Origin: CAZXDS01 sp964639525
GTDB taxonomy: Bacteria > Bacteroidota > Ignavibacteria > Ignavibacteriales > Melioribacteraceae
DNA: 15,690 bases
Assembly (NCBI GenBank): GCA_964639525.1
Contig: CAZXDS010000066.1
Span: 1 to 15,690 of the forward strand
Direction: 5' to 3'
Part shown: positions 1 through 6,850 of the stretch, piece by piece
Layout: every line of letters starts with the position of its first letter
Position numbering within the stretch: the first letter of the stretch is position 1
Program-made: the position numbers and the translations under genes
Notes under the pieces: model-generated
The model's database searches: none
Seen by the model: only the letters and a program-made list of their open reading frames with translations
What the model was told of the DNA's origin: nothing

Positions 1-6
1 TTTATT

Positions 7-267
7 ATGCCTAAATCAGCAGTTATTCAAGCAAGAATTGACCCAAGTGTCAAAACTAAAGCACAAAAAATATTAAGTAAATTAAATATCAGTATGTCCG
101 AAGCAATTAGTTTGTTTCTAACTCAAGTATCGTTGAATAAAGGAATACCTTTTGAAATAAAAATTCCTAATAAATTAACAAGAGACACTCTTTTGAAATC
201 TGAAAGAGGCGAAGAACTCCACGAAGTTTCAGATACAAACCAGTTGCTAAAGGAACTTAATAATTGA
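7..267 (+). CDS. dinJ: DinJ/RelB-family antitoxin
   Basis: Antitoxin of a type II toxin-antitoxin pair. It would bind and neutralise the toxin encoded immediately downstream and, as in the family, repress its own operon. The 86-residue length equals that of E. coli DinJ. The N-terminal half (about residues 5-50) reads as a ribbon-helix-helix DNA-binding domain containing ARIDPSVK and MSEAISLFLTQV. The C-terminal half (PNKLTRDTLLKSERGEELHE) follows DinJ closely and is the toxin-wrapping segment. The stop codon overlaps the toxin start by 4 nt, which implies translational coupling. Only six bases lie upstream in this window, so the promoter and operator cannot be seen. The assignment rests on remembered family sequence and on the toxin partner. 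Confidence 0.88.
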   Translation: MPKSAVIQARIDPSVKTKAQKILSKLNISMSEAISLFLTQVSLNKGIPFEIKIPNKLTRDTLLKSERGEELHEVSDTNQLLKELNN

Positions 268-527
268 AACTAATTTACACAACTCAATTTAGAAAAGATT
301 TCAAGAAAATAAAAAAGCAACAAAAGAAATTATCAAAATTAACTGATGTTATTGAAAAATTATTGAGCCATCAAAAATTAGAGCAAAAATACAAAGACCA
401 TCCATTAGGTGGAAAACTTAACAATCATCGTGATTGCCACATTGAACCAGACTGGATATTAATCTATCGAGTTACTGACGACTTATTAATTTTAGAAAGA
501 ACAGGTTCACATTCCGATTTATTTTAA
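264..527 (+). CDS. yafQ: YafQ-type mRNA interferase toxin (RelE superfamily)
   Basis: Toxin partner of the preceding antitoxin. YafQ cleaves mRNA on the ribosome. The 87-residue protein keeps every active-site residue known for E. coli YafQ at a constant offset of four: H46, H59, D63, W64, H83 and the C-terminal F87, corresponding to H50, H63, D67, W68, H87 and F91. The stretches KDHPLGGK, CHIEPDWILIYR and ERTGSHSDLF hold these residues. The toxin therefore looks catalytically intact, not decayed. Translation starts at a TTG that overlaps the antitoxin stop (TTGA), an arrangement that keeps toxin made from the same message below antitoxin. Whether the pair is active in this host cannot be read from the sequence. 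Confidence 0.9.
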   Translation: MKLIYTTQFRKDFKKIKKQQKKLSKLTDVIEKLLSHQKLEQKYKDHPLGGKLNNHRDCHIEPDWILIYRVTDDLLILERTGSHSDLF

Positions 528-560
528 AATTTTTCAGACACATAACTTGTTTTTAGACGG

Positions 561-587
561 AATCCATATGTATGTTTTGGATTTTTT
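561..587 (+). terminator. possible terminator after the toxin gene
   Basis: A six-base stem, AATCCA (561-566) with TGGATT (578-583), encloses an 11-nt loop and runs straight into a T tract (582-587). It lies in the 123-bp convergent gap between the toxin gene and the end of the minus-strand operon. The stem is short and A+T-rich, so this is a weak call. Confidence 0.3.
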
Positions 588-650
588 CCCGGTCTTTTCC
601 CGAGTAATTACACTAATAGTTTATGGCAACAAAATATTGACACAATACAA

Positions 651-2180
651 CTATAAGCGAGTAAGTATTTTTAATTCAACTCCGCTAAATTCAGGTTCGT
701 AACGGCAAACACCGCCGACACATATATTGCCGGACTGACGTGAGCCGACCAATAAAGACAAATCGCTGTGCATTCCTATTTTATAGCCGAAACGAACAAA
801 TCCCCAAAATTTACGCAAGGTTTTGTCTTTTTCCAGTTGACTGGTTTTCATTTCCGATGCTATTGCCAAAGACAGTTTTGGGGAACGAAGATATTCTACA
901 ACTACAAAATCAGTGTAATAATTTTCTCCATTAAAAGTATTTTCTGTGTTTTGATGTTCAATTGTTAGTTTAAGTGTGTTTATTTTACCGAAATAATATC
1001 TGCCTTCAAAAACCGGTGTTAAATTTTTCGTGTTAGATGATAATTCTTCATTATATCCTAACCCCAATAATGTGAAAAATTTATCATTCCACGTTCTTTC
1101 CCATTCTGTAAATATTTCCTTAAACTGTGTTTGCGTCTCTGTATTTGAAGTTACATAATAAGAAGATTCGTCAAGTGTTTTTGTTATTCCGAAACTCATT
1201 TGAAAAAAATCTTTTTCAGAAAAGTTATAATTGGCTGAGAATTGGTATCCTTGTTCATTATTCGCATCCAAAGGTGATGGATGGCGGTTCAGCAAAGTAA
1301 AACTATAATCCTGCCGCAGTGATGGCGGGGCATTATAAACCACCGTTCCGTCTGACGAAATGAACGCATAATTATCATAATATTTATATTCACCTGAAAG
1401 AGAAAGATTACCATAGTAAAAATTTAAGTTGCCGTAAATTGCTCTGCCAACAAATTCCGTAGAACCGATACTTTTTCTTAAGTCATTATTCTTTTTTACA
1501 CCGTATTCTAAATATGCGTCAAAATTTTTATAACTCGGCTGCAGCCTTAGAGACACAACACTCGTTTTTGCAATGTTGTCGTTATTCGGAATATTAAGAG
1601 CAAATGTTCCTCCCGCCGTTAAATATGAATTGAATTTATATTGTGCATCAATAGCGTGCAGAATGTCTTTTCTTTCATTTTTTGAATTTGCTCCCATTCC
1701 ACTAAGTGCAATTAATTTCAAATTATGATAGCGGGTTTTAATTTTTATACCGAACAAATTATTATCAACTCTTATATTTCTATCTTCATAACTTTTTAAA
1801 ATAACGCCTCTTCCGAATAATTGATAAAAATTACCGGCGGTTATTTCCATTGACTCGCGTAATCCACCGGTTTTAAAACCAATATACTTGAACGCAATTT
1901 CTCCGAACTTTTCTTTGCCACGACTAATTGACGGATCAGGGTCATTCGGCTGAAAAGTTTCAAACCGCAATCCGGAAAAAAATGCACCGTTTCTATAATC
2001 AAGCTGAAACCAATCTTCCAAAATTTCAAGATTTCGTTTTTGATCGTGCGAATATTCCAATTGGTTCGATAGCCTTAATCCGCGGGGCATTTTTGTTTTT
2101 CCGAAAATCCCCTGCGAATAAACTGCCGAACTTGAAAAAATAAAAATTACAATTACAAAAAGAGAAAATACTTTTTTCAT
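651..2180 (-). CDS. DUF6029-type outer-membrane beta-barrel protein
   Basis: Predicted outer-membrane protein of 509 residues with a signal peptide (about 1-22, ending VYSQ). The rest is almost entirely alternating aromatic/hydrophobic strands of 8-12 residues separated by polar loops, typical of a beta-barrel. The stretch around residues 105-145 (AGNFYQLFGRGVILKSYEDR) and the C-terminal CVGGVCRYEPEFSG match what I recall of DUF6029, a family of unknown function in Bacteroidota and relatives. The only two cysteines in the protein are C487 and C492, inside CVGGVC in the last strands. It is the last gene of the five-gene operon, 12 nt after the thioredoxin gene, which suggests those cysteines are redox-handled in the envelope. 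The barrel call is solid. The family name is from memory. Confidence 0.72.
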   Translation of the reverse strand: MKKVFSLFVIVIFIFSSSAVYSQGIFGKTKMPRGLRLSNQLEYSHDQKRNLEILEDWFQLDYRNGAFFSGLRFETFQPNDPDPSISRGKEKFGEIAFKYIGFKTGGLRESMEITAGNFYQLFGRGVILKSYEDRNIRVDNNLFGIKIKTRYHNLKLIALSGMGANSKNERKDILHAIDAQYKFNSYLTAGGTFALNIPNNDNIAKTSVVSLRLQPSYKNFDAYLEYGVKKNNDLRKSIGSTEFVGRAIYGNLNFYYGNLSLSGEYKYYDNYAFISSDGTVVYNAPPSLRQDYSFTLLNRHPSPLDANNEQGYQFSANYNFSEKDFFQMSFGITKTLDESSYYVTSNTETQTQFKEIFTEWERTWNDKFFTLLGLGYNEELSSNTKNLTPVFEGRYYFGKINTLKLTIEHQNTENTFNGENYYTDFVVVEYLRSPKLSLAIASEMKTSQLEKDKTLRKFWGFVRFGYKIGMHSDLSLLVGSRQSGNICVGGVCRYEPEFSGVELKILTRL

Positions 2181-2192
2181 TTTTAATCCGAA

Positions 2193-2669
2193 TTACTTAA
2201 GCAACTTTTCAAAAATTTTTATTAATTTCAGTTCATCTCCTCTTTTATAACCGAGATTTGAATACACTATTTCGCCTTCGGTATTTACTAAAACTGAAAA
2301 GGGAACCGCCTGAGCATAATAATCTCTTGCAATATCACCGTTTGTATCGAGCAAAACTGTGAAAGAATAATGTTTCGATTTAATGTAAGGCTTAACTTTT
2401 GAAACACTTTTTTCGGCATCTACCGAAATAGCAAGAAACTGAATTCCTTTAGGATGAAACTCCTGATAAAGCTTTTGAATTTCGTCCATTTCCTGTCTGC
2501 ATGGTTTACACCAAGTTGCCCAAAAATTAATAAATACCGGACCTTTTTGTAATACATCACTCAATTGAACGGATTCGCCATTAATATTTTCCAATATAAA
2601 ATCCGAAGCCGAACTTTGTGCATACATAAAATTAGACAGAAACAATAAAATTATTACAGTTGTTTTCAT
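2193..2669 (-). CDS. TlpA-like extracytoplasmic thiol-disulfide oxidoreductase
   Basis: Secreted or periplasmic thioredoxin-fold protein of 158 residues, in the TlpA/ResA-like group. The signal peptide covers about residues 1-17 (ending MYAQ). The redox site is FWATWCKPC, with C54 and C57. The cis-proline loop is AVPFSVLV (P123). The middle insertion and the strand FLAISVD fit AhpC/TlpA-type folds. The open frame extends 21 codons further upstream, but those residues are not signal-like and lie inside the preceding gene. The ATG at 2669 directly precedes a signal peptide and has GGAG ten bases before it. The preceding stop is only 4 nt away, so the genes are co-translated. Its expected role is to reduce or isomerise disulfides in envelope proteins. 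Its operon partners all carry cysteine pairs and are the obvious candidate substrates. Confidence 0.88.
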   Translation of the reverse strand: MKTTVIILLFLSNFMYAQSSASDFILENINGESVQLSDVLQKGPVFINFWATWCKPCRQEMDEIQKLYQEFHPKGIQFLAISVDAEKSVSKVKPYIKSKHYSFTVLLDTNGDIARDYYAQAVPFSVLVNTEGEIVYSNLGYKRGDELKLIKIFEKLLK

Positions 2670-2673
2670 CCGG

Positions 2674-3387
2674 CTATTTCTCCAAAATAATTTTACGCAC
2701 GTCATGAAATTCATTAATTGTGTAACCAACAAAATAAACCCCTGTTGAAAAATTGTTCATTTCAATATTTAACTGATATTTTCCGCTTTGCTTATATTGA
2801 TTAACCAACCGCCCAACTATCTGCCCCAAAGAATTATACAAATTAATCTTTACGGTTCCTGCTTTATAAACCGAATAATTAATCTTGGTTGATGGATTAA
2901 ATGGATTTGGATAATTATACCCCAAAGAATAATTTTCAATTAAATTACCATTTTCTGTAATTCCAGTAACATCGGCATTAGCCGTTAATTCAAAAGAGTG
3001 TGATTCACTCGGCTGCATTGCATTTTTTACAAGCAAATTTACGTGTGCCGTCCCCTGATTTACCAAAGGAAAAATATGTACTGTAAATTCACGCATCTCC
3101 CCCGCACTTAGCGGAGAAGACCCGAAATCTCTTGTTGTTGAGATGCTGTCAACAAAGGGAGCAAAGCAAAGCGAAAAACATAATGAAGACGACCAGCTTT
3201 CCGGCAGCTCATTCAAGGTTCTAACAATATCAATTGTTTGATTTGCGGTTGAAAGGTTTGTTACCGAAAACACAAAGACTATTTCAGAATTTAGCGTATC
3301 GCTTTTGCTCACATCATCAACCGAAACCGAAAATGTTTGGGCTTGGATAACAGCAGTCAGAAACAAAAGCATTAAAATCGTTTTCAT
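2674..3387 (-). CDS. small T9SS-exported protein with a CxxxC motif and type A sorting domain
   Basis: Exported 237-residue protein. A signal peptide covers about residues 1-16 (ending IQAQ). A beta-sandwich domain covers about 18-140. A type IX secretion type A sorting domain begins near residue 158 (YNYPNPFNPSTKINYSV) and ends with the usual KIILEK. The middle domain has no family I can name. Its only cysteines are C70 and C74 in SLCFSLCFAPF, a C-x3-C arrangement. The T9SS domain predicts delivery across the outer membrane, with cleavage and surface anchoring or release. An AGGTG Shine-Dalgarno sequence overlaps the stop codon of the preceding gene, and the 8-nt gap means tight coupling. 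The function of the cargo domain is unknown. Confidence 0.75.
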   Translation of the reverse strand: MKTILMLLFLTAVIQAQTFSVSVDDVSKSDTLNSEIVFVFSVTNLSTANQTIDIVRTLNELPESWSSSLCFSLCFAPFVDSISTTRDFGSSPLSAGEMREFTVHIFPLVNQGTAHVNLLVKNAMQPSESHSFELTANADVTGITENGNLIENYSLGYNYPNPFNPSTKINYSVYKAGTVKINLYNSLGQIVGRLVNQYKQSGKYQLNIEMNNFSTGVYFVGYTINEFHDVRKIILEK

Positions 3388-3395
3388 ATTTTCAC

Positions 3396-5411
3396 CTATT
3401 TTATCAGCATTAATTTTTTGACGGAAGAAAATTTATTCGTTTCCATTTTATAAAAATACATACCCGAACTTAATTTTTCGGCATTAAAGACAACCGAATG
3501 ATGCCCGACTTTAAATGTTTTATTAACTATCGAATCAACAAGTCTGCCGAGAGAATCATAAACTTTAATGCTTACATTCATTCCGACCGGCAGATCAAAT
3601 GCAATAGTTGTTTCCGGATTAAATGGATTCGGATAGTTTTGATACAGCTGATATTTTTGAGGCAAAGCTCCGGCTAATCCTTCATCTTTAACATCTGTAA
3701 TATCTCCGAACCACGTAAGTATTCTTTCCAATAATAATGATCGCATATCATTTTGTGAAATTTGCTCAAGTCCGATTCCAAGATAAACGGTTTTGTAAAC
3801 ACCTGCATTGTGTGCAATTGCACCGTATTTTGAAGATCCTGTATATTTCAGAAAGTTTACGGAATGCCCCGAAAGACTTTTAATCGATTCAGGATAGCGG
3901 CTGTAAATATTTGAGATTGAAAATTGAATTCCGTCTGAAATAGGATCACCGGTGATTCCCTCCATACTAAAAATATTTGAATTATCGGCAACATAATCCG
4001 CATCAAGAATATTATGATAAAAATCCTTTATCTTTTTGGCATTATTGTCTCCTTCAAAAATATCCCACCCAATATCCTGTCCGGCAATAAATAAATTTCC
4101 ACCATCATTCAAAATGTTTACGATGAAATCAATATCCGAGCCGGTTACTGATGGAAAACCCCAGCCAGTACTCCAAATTAAAGTTGAAAAATCACTTGAA
4201 TTATTACCTAATAACGTAGTAATAAATGCCTGTGGAATTGTGGTATATTTTAATTGAAGCTGATCTAAAATATCTTGATATTTTGTTTCGTATGAAGCTC
4301 CACCGTCATCATCAACTAATAAGATGTTGCCGCTGGGGATTAAACCGAAAAAACTCACGCTGAAACCATAACCGTAAGCATCATCGGAATTAGCAGCTTT
4401 TAATCTAATATCACAAGATCCGCCGTTATTTCCTGTAACTATTTCTAATTCAAATGTAAGCGAATCGTTTGGAGCAATTGCAGTATTTATGGAATCAGCA
4501 GCAATTCCATTATTTAAAAGTTGGATTGTCCAATCATCAGGTTTTTCCAATTTATCAAAACTAAGGTGAATATTTAACGTATCCACATTATCATTAACAA
4601 TTGAATAGAGATAAGAATACGTGCTGTTCAATTCCAAAAATGAGGCGGCTGGGGAATTGGAATTGATAATAAAAGTCGGCAAGTTTATTCCTGATTGTAA
4701 AATATTTTTATTTGTGTCATTTTGCAGCCAAGCAACAACAGCAAGGTCTGAAGCATTCCATTGCGAATTTAATTCAGCACTAAAATTAAAAACCAAGCTG
4801 TCTCCAGCGGTCATATTATTAATATCTGTTCCTGCTGTGGATGTTAAAAATTTTCTCATCACATCATTAAAAACTTTTTCGCCGTTAGAACCCGGAGGCG
4901 AAGCGTATTCAATTTTTCGCTCAATTACCGAGACACGCATTTTCACATTGCTTGTGGTCATATCACCCACGGCATAAATTTTTACTACCGCGAAAATAGA
5001 ATCGGCAGTAATTGATTTACCAACAACTATTTTAACCGGCGAACTTAGTGCAAGTCTTTCTTTCATCTGCTGATACATTGCAGCAGGGCTGGAAGGCTCA
5101 CCATGATTAGTTCCATCCATCATATAATTCGGCACACCAGTAATTCCATAATAATTAATTCTATCTCTGTTTTCTCCTGTGTTAAGCGAGTACATAGGAT
5201 CATTTCCTGGCCACCAGGCATGGTAGCGGACTGAAATAACGCCGCCGAAATAGTGTGAAAAAAAATCTTGAAGTTTTGGATTATTTGCAGCACACGGACC
5301 GCAAGATGCATTTGTTGCTTCTTCCATTAAAACAATTTTACGAACCTGAGCATTATTGTTGTTGAATACAAAAAATAAAGCGATTATAAAAAGTAACATT
5401 GTCCTTTTCAT
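3396..5411 (-). CDS. Omp28-like thioredoxin-fold protein with T9SS sorting domain
   Basis: Large exported protein of 671 residues from the start chosen here. Order: signal peptide (1-21, ending NNNAQ); Omp28-type thioredoxin-like domain with the CxxC in EEATNASCGPCAANNP (C37, C40) and a cis-Pro-type loop ITGVPNYMMDG (P94); a paralogue-shared motif PPGSNGEKVFNDVMR (172-186); a beta-rich region; a glutamine-amidotransferase-like Rossmann segment starting near residue 366 (LLVDDDGG) and running to about 553; and a T9SS type A sorting domain (about 588-671, YQNYPNPFNPE to the C-terminal LMLIK). The frame is open 34 codons upstream, but the ATG at 5411 follows GGAGGG with 7-nt spacing and opens a clean signal peptide, so it is preferred. 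It lies 17 nt after the lipoprotein gene. The reaction is unknown; the CxxC suggests a thiol-disulfide role at the cell surface. Confidence 0.8.
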   Translation of the reverse strand: MKRTMLLFIIALFFVFNNNNAQVRKIVLMEEATNASCGPCAANNPKLQDFFSHYFGGVISVRYHAWWPGNDPMYSLNTGENRDRINYYGITGVPNYMMDGTNHGEPSSPAAMYQQMKERLALSSPVKIVVGKSITADSIFAVVKIYAVGDMTTSNVKMRVSVIERKIEYASPPGSNGEKVFNDVMRKFLTSTAGTDINNMTAGDSLVFNFSAELNSQWNASDLAVVAWLQNDTNKNILQSGINLPTFIINSNSPAASFLELNSTYSYLYSIVNDNVDTLNIHLSFDKLEKPDDWTIQLLNNGIAADSINTAIAPNDSLTFELEIVTGNNGGSCDIRLKAANSDDAYGYGFSVSFFGLIPSGNILLVDDDGGASYETKYQDILDQLQLKYTTIPQAFITTLLGNNSSDFSTLIWSTGWGFPSVTGSDIDFIVNILNDGGNLFIAGQDIGWDIFEGDNNAKKIKDFYHNILDADYVADNSNIFSMEGITGDPISDGIQFSISNIYSRYPESIKSLSGHSVNFLKYTGSSKYGAIAHNAGVYKTVYLGIGLEQISQNDMRSLLLERILTWFGDITDVKDEGLAGALPQKYQLYQNYPNPFNPETTIAFDLPVGMNVSIKVYDSLGRLVDSIVNKTFKVGHHSVVFNAEKLSSGMYFYKMETNKFSSVKKLMLIK

Positions 5412-5418
5412 AAATGAA

Positions 5419-5424
5419 CCCTCC
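5419..5424 (-). promoter_or_regulatory. strong Shine-Dalgarno deciding the start at 5411
   Basis: GGAGGG on the minus strand, 7 nt before the ATG at 5411. It is unusually strong for this window, where most genes have weak or no such sequence. It fixes the start of the T9SS Omp28-like gene in preference to the upstream start at 5513, which would overlap the lipoprotein gene by 85 nt. Confidence 0.75.
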
Positions 5425-5428
5425 GTTT

Positions 5429-6418
5429 TTAATTTACTGAATTTGCTTGATATACCTCTTTGCTTTCTTTGTTTTGAATAAAAACAACAGTCGTGATATT
5501 GGTTAAATTCCAATTGGATTTTAATTCCGTGCTGTAACTGTATTCAAATTTATCATTGGACGAAATATTCCCAAGCTGGAATCCATTTGGATTAGGAAGC
5601 ATTTCTCTCATCACATCATAAAATTCTGTTTCGCCATTTGAACCCGGTGGTGTTGAAAATGAGATGACTTTTTCAGTTACTACTGCGTACAAGTATATTT
5701 TTGTTAAGTCCAGATTTGAAATGTTTATTGTTTCTAACTTTACTTTTATAAAATAATTATTGCTCCCAATCGAATCGGATACGGTTATATTAAATTTCGG
5801 TGTTTCGCTCAATCTATTATCAATATCATTTTTAATTTCTAACGAGTCAGTTGCAATAGGTTTATTGATTCCATCTATCCATATCGTTGGAGTTGAAAAA
5901 ATCGAATAATTCATAATTCTTGTATTGCAGGCATTGGGATTAGACAAATAAAACGGATCGTTTGGCGACGGGAAATTCGTAGGATATTTTATCTTCACTA
6001 ATTTAGTTTCTGAGTACTGCGAAGATATTTTCTCTAAAATTATGTTTGACGCAACGCAGGGGATACAGCTCACATTACTAAAATCCTCAATCAAAACAGT
6101 TTTCTGAATTGATGCAAGCGTCATTACAATATTTCTATTGATTGTTTGATTTTTCAAAATGCTAATACTAATTGGAGAAGAAAAATAATTATCTTTCATA
6201 AGTTCCAATTCATGTTCGCCAACTGTAACTGTAATTGTATCCGGAGTAAATTTGCCGGTTGAATTTCCATCCAAAATAATTACAGCGCTATCAACATTAG
6301 CTGTAACATAAATTTTTCCGGTTGGTTGAATAATTGCAGGTTCAGTTGGTGGATTTAATTTGCATGAAAATAAACTTACTGCAAGTATTAGTAATAAAAG
6401 AGTGTGTCGTCTTGTCAT
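5429..6418 (-). CDS. PEGA-domain Omp28-like lipoprotein with CxxC
   Basis: Predicted lipoprotein of 329 residues. The signal peptide ends in a lipobox, LFSC, with C19 as the lipidated cysteine. Residues about 34-100 form a PEGA-type beta-sandwich (GKIYVTANVDSAVIILDG, then HELELMKDNYFSS). The rest is an Omp28-type thioredoxin-like domain with IEDFSNVSCIPCVASN (C118, C121), a further cysteine at C164 and a cis-Pro-type loop FSTPTIWIDG (P177). The motif PPGSNGETEFYDVMR (257-271) is shared with the next gene, so the two are paralogues. This copy has no T9SS domain and is anchored by lipid. It is the first gene of the operon, so the promoter should lie in 6419-6481. That A+T-rich stretch holds no promoter I can call with confidence. 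No good Shine-Dalgarno sequence is visible. Confidence 0.78.
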   Translation of the reverse strand: MTRRHTLLLLILAVSLFSCKLNPPTEPAIIQPTGKIYVTANVDSAVIILDGNSTGKFTPDTITVTVGEHELELMKDNYFSSPISISILKNQTINRNIVMTLASIQKTVLIEDFSNVSCIPCVASNIILEKISSQYSETKLVKIKYPTNFPSPNDPFYLSNPNACNTRIMNYSIFSTPTIWIDGINKPIATDSLEIKNDIDNRLSETPKFNITVSDSIGSNNYFIKVKLETINISNLDLTKIYLYAVVTEKVISFSTPPGSNGETEFYDVMREMLPNPNGFQLGNISSNDKFEYSYSTELKSNWNLTNITTVVFIQNKESKEVYQANSVN

Positions 6419-6481
6419 TTAAATGTGTTTTTTTTATAGTTAAAATTAAACCATAATAAAGATATATACAATTAACTTTTT

Positions 6482-6763
6482 CAGCGATTCAGAGTCAAAT
6501 AACGCAGCTTTCAATATTAAATTTTTATTGTAGAACAAACCTTCCGGTTTGTTCATTGTTAAATGTAGAAAAAACTTTGAAAAACAGCAGTAAAGTTTCT
6601 TTTAAAAAACAAACCGACTGGAAAGTCGGTTTTACAATTTTCATGCTGAAAAAATTAACCGGAAAAATCAGTCTTAAGCCGGATTCGGCTATTGCCGTAA
6701 TATTTTTATTTAATGTTGTAAATAGTTGCTGCTGTTAGTTTTAATTTCGACTCTGAATTGCTG
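6482..6763. mobile_element. 282-bp MITE-like non-coding element
   Basis: The left end CAGCGATTCAGAGTC (6482-6496) is repeated inverted at the right end, GACTCTGAATTGCTG (6749-6763), with 14 of 15 positions matching. The element is bracketed by identical 8-bp direct repeats AACTTTTT at 6474-6481 and 6764-6771, as expected for a target-site duplication. It contains no credible gene. Inside are two hairpins with 9-bp stems and 4-nt loops (6533-6554 and 6611-6632) and a smaller one (6677-6690, AGCCG/CGGCT). It fills most of the 432-bp gap between divergently transcribed genes, so it may carry or displace their promoters. The same left end occurs at 15639. The transposase that would mobilise it is not in the window. 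Confidence 0.75.
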
Positions 6764-6850
6764 AACTTTTTTTAAAAAGAAGTTTTTGTACGTGCTTTTG
6801 AATAAATTTATTTTTAAAAATTATTAGAGATTATAAGAAACAGGAAATTT

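Noticed and set aside
740..968. Short plus-strand open frames antisense to the barrel gene
   Set aside because: They mirror the coding strand of a well-supported gene and have no start signals or recognisable protein features.
2193..2732. Longer start at 2732 for the TlpA-like protein
   Set aside because: The extra 21 residues lie inside the preceding gene and precede a complete signal peptide starting at 2669.
3396..5513. Longer start at 5513 for the T9SS Omp28-like protein
   Set aside because: It would overlap the lipoprotein gene by 85 nt and bury the signal peptide behind 34 residues. The ATG at 5411 has GGAGGG at good spacing.
6528..6690. CRISPR array or integron attC sites
   Set aside because: The hairpin stems differ from each other, are not regularly spaced, and no cas or integrase gene is present. 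The flanking inverted ends and target duplication fit a transposable element better.
6556..6738. A 60-residue open frame inside the MITE
   Set aside because: It runs across the element's hairpin and into its A+T-rich interior, has no ribosome-binding site, and its composition is unlike a protein. It is better explained as chance in a structured repeat.
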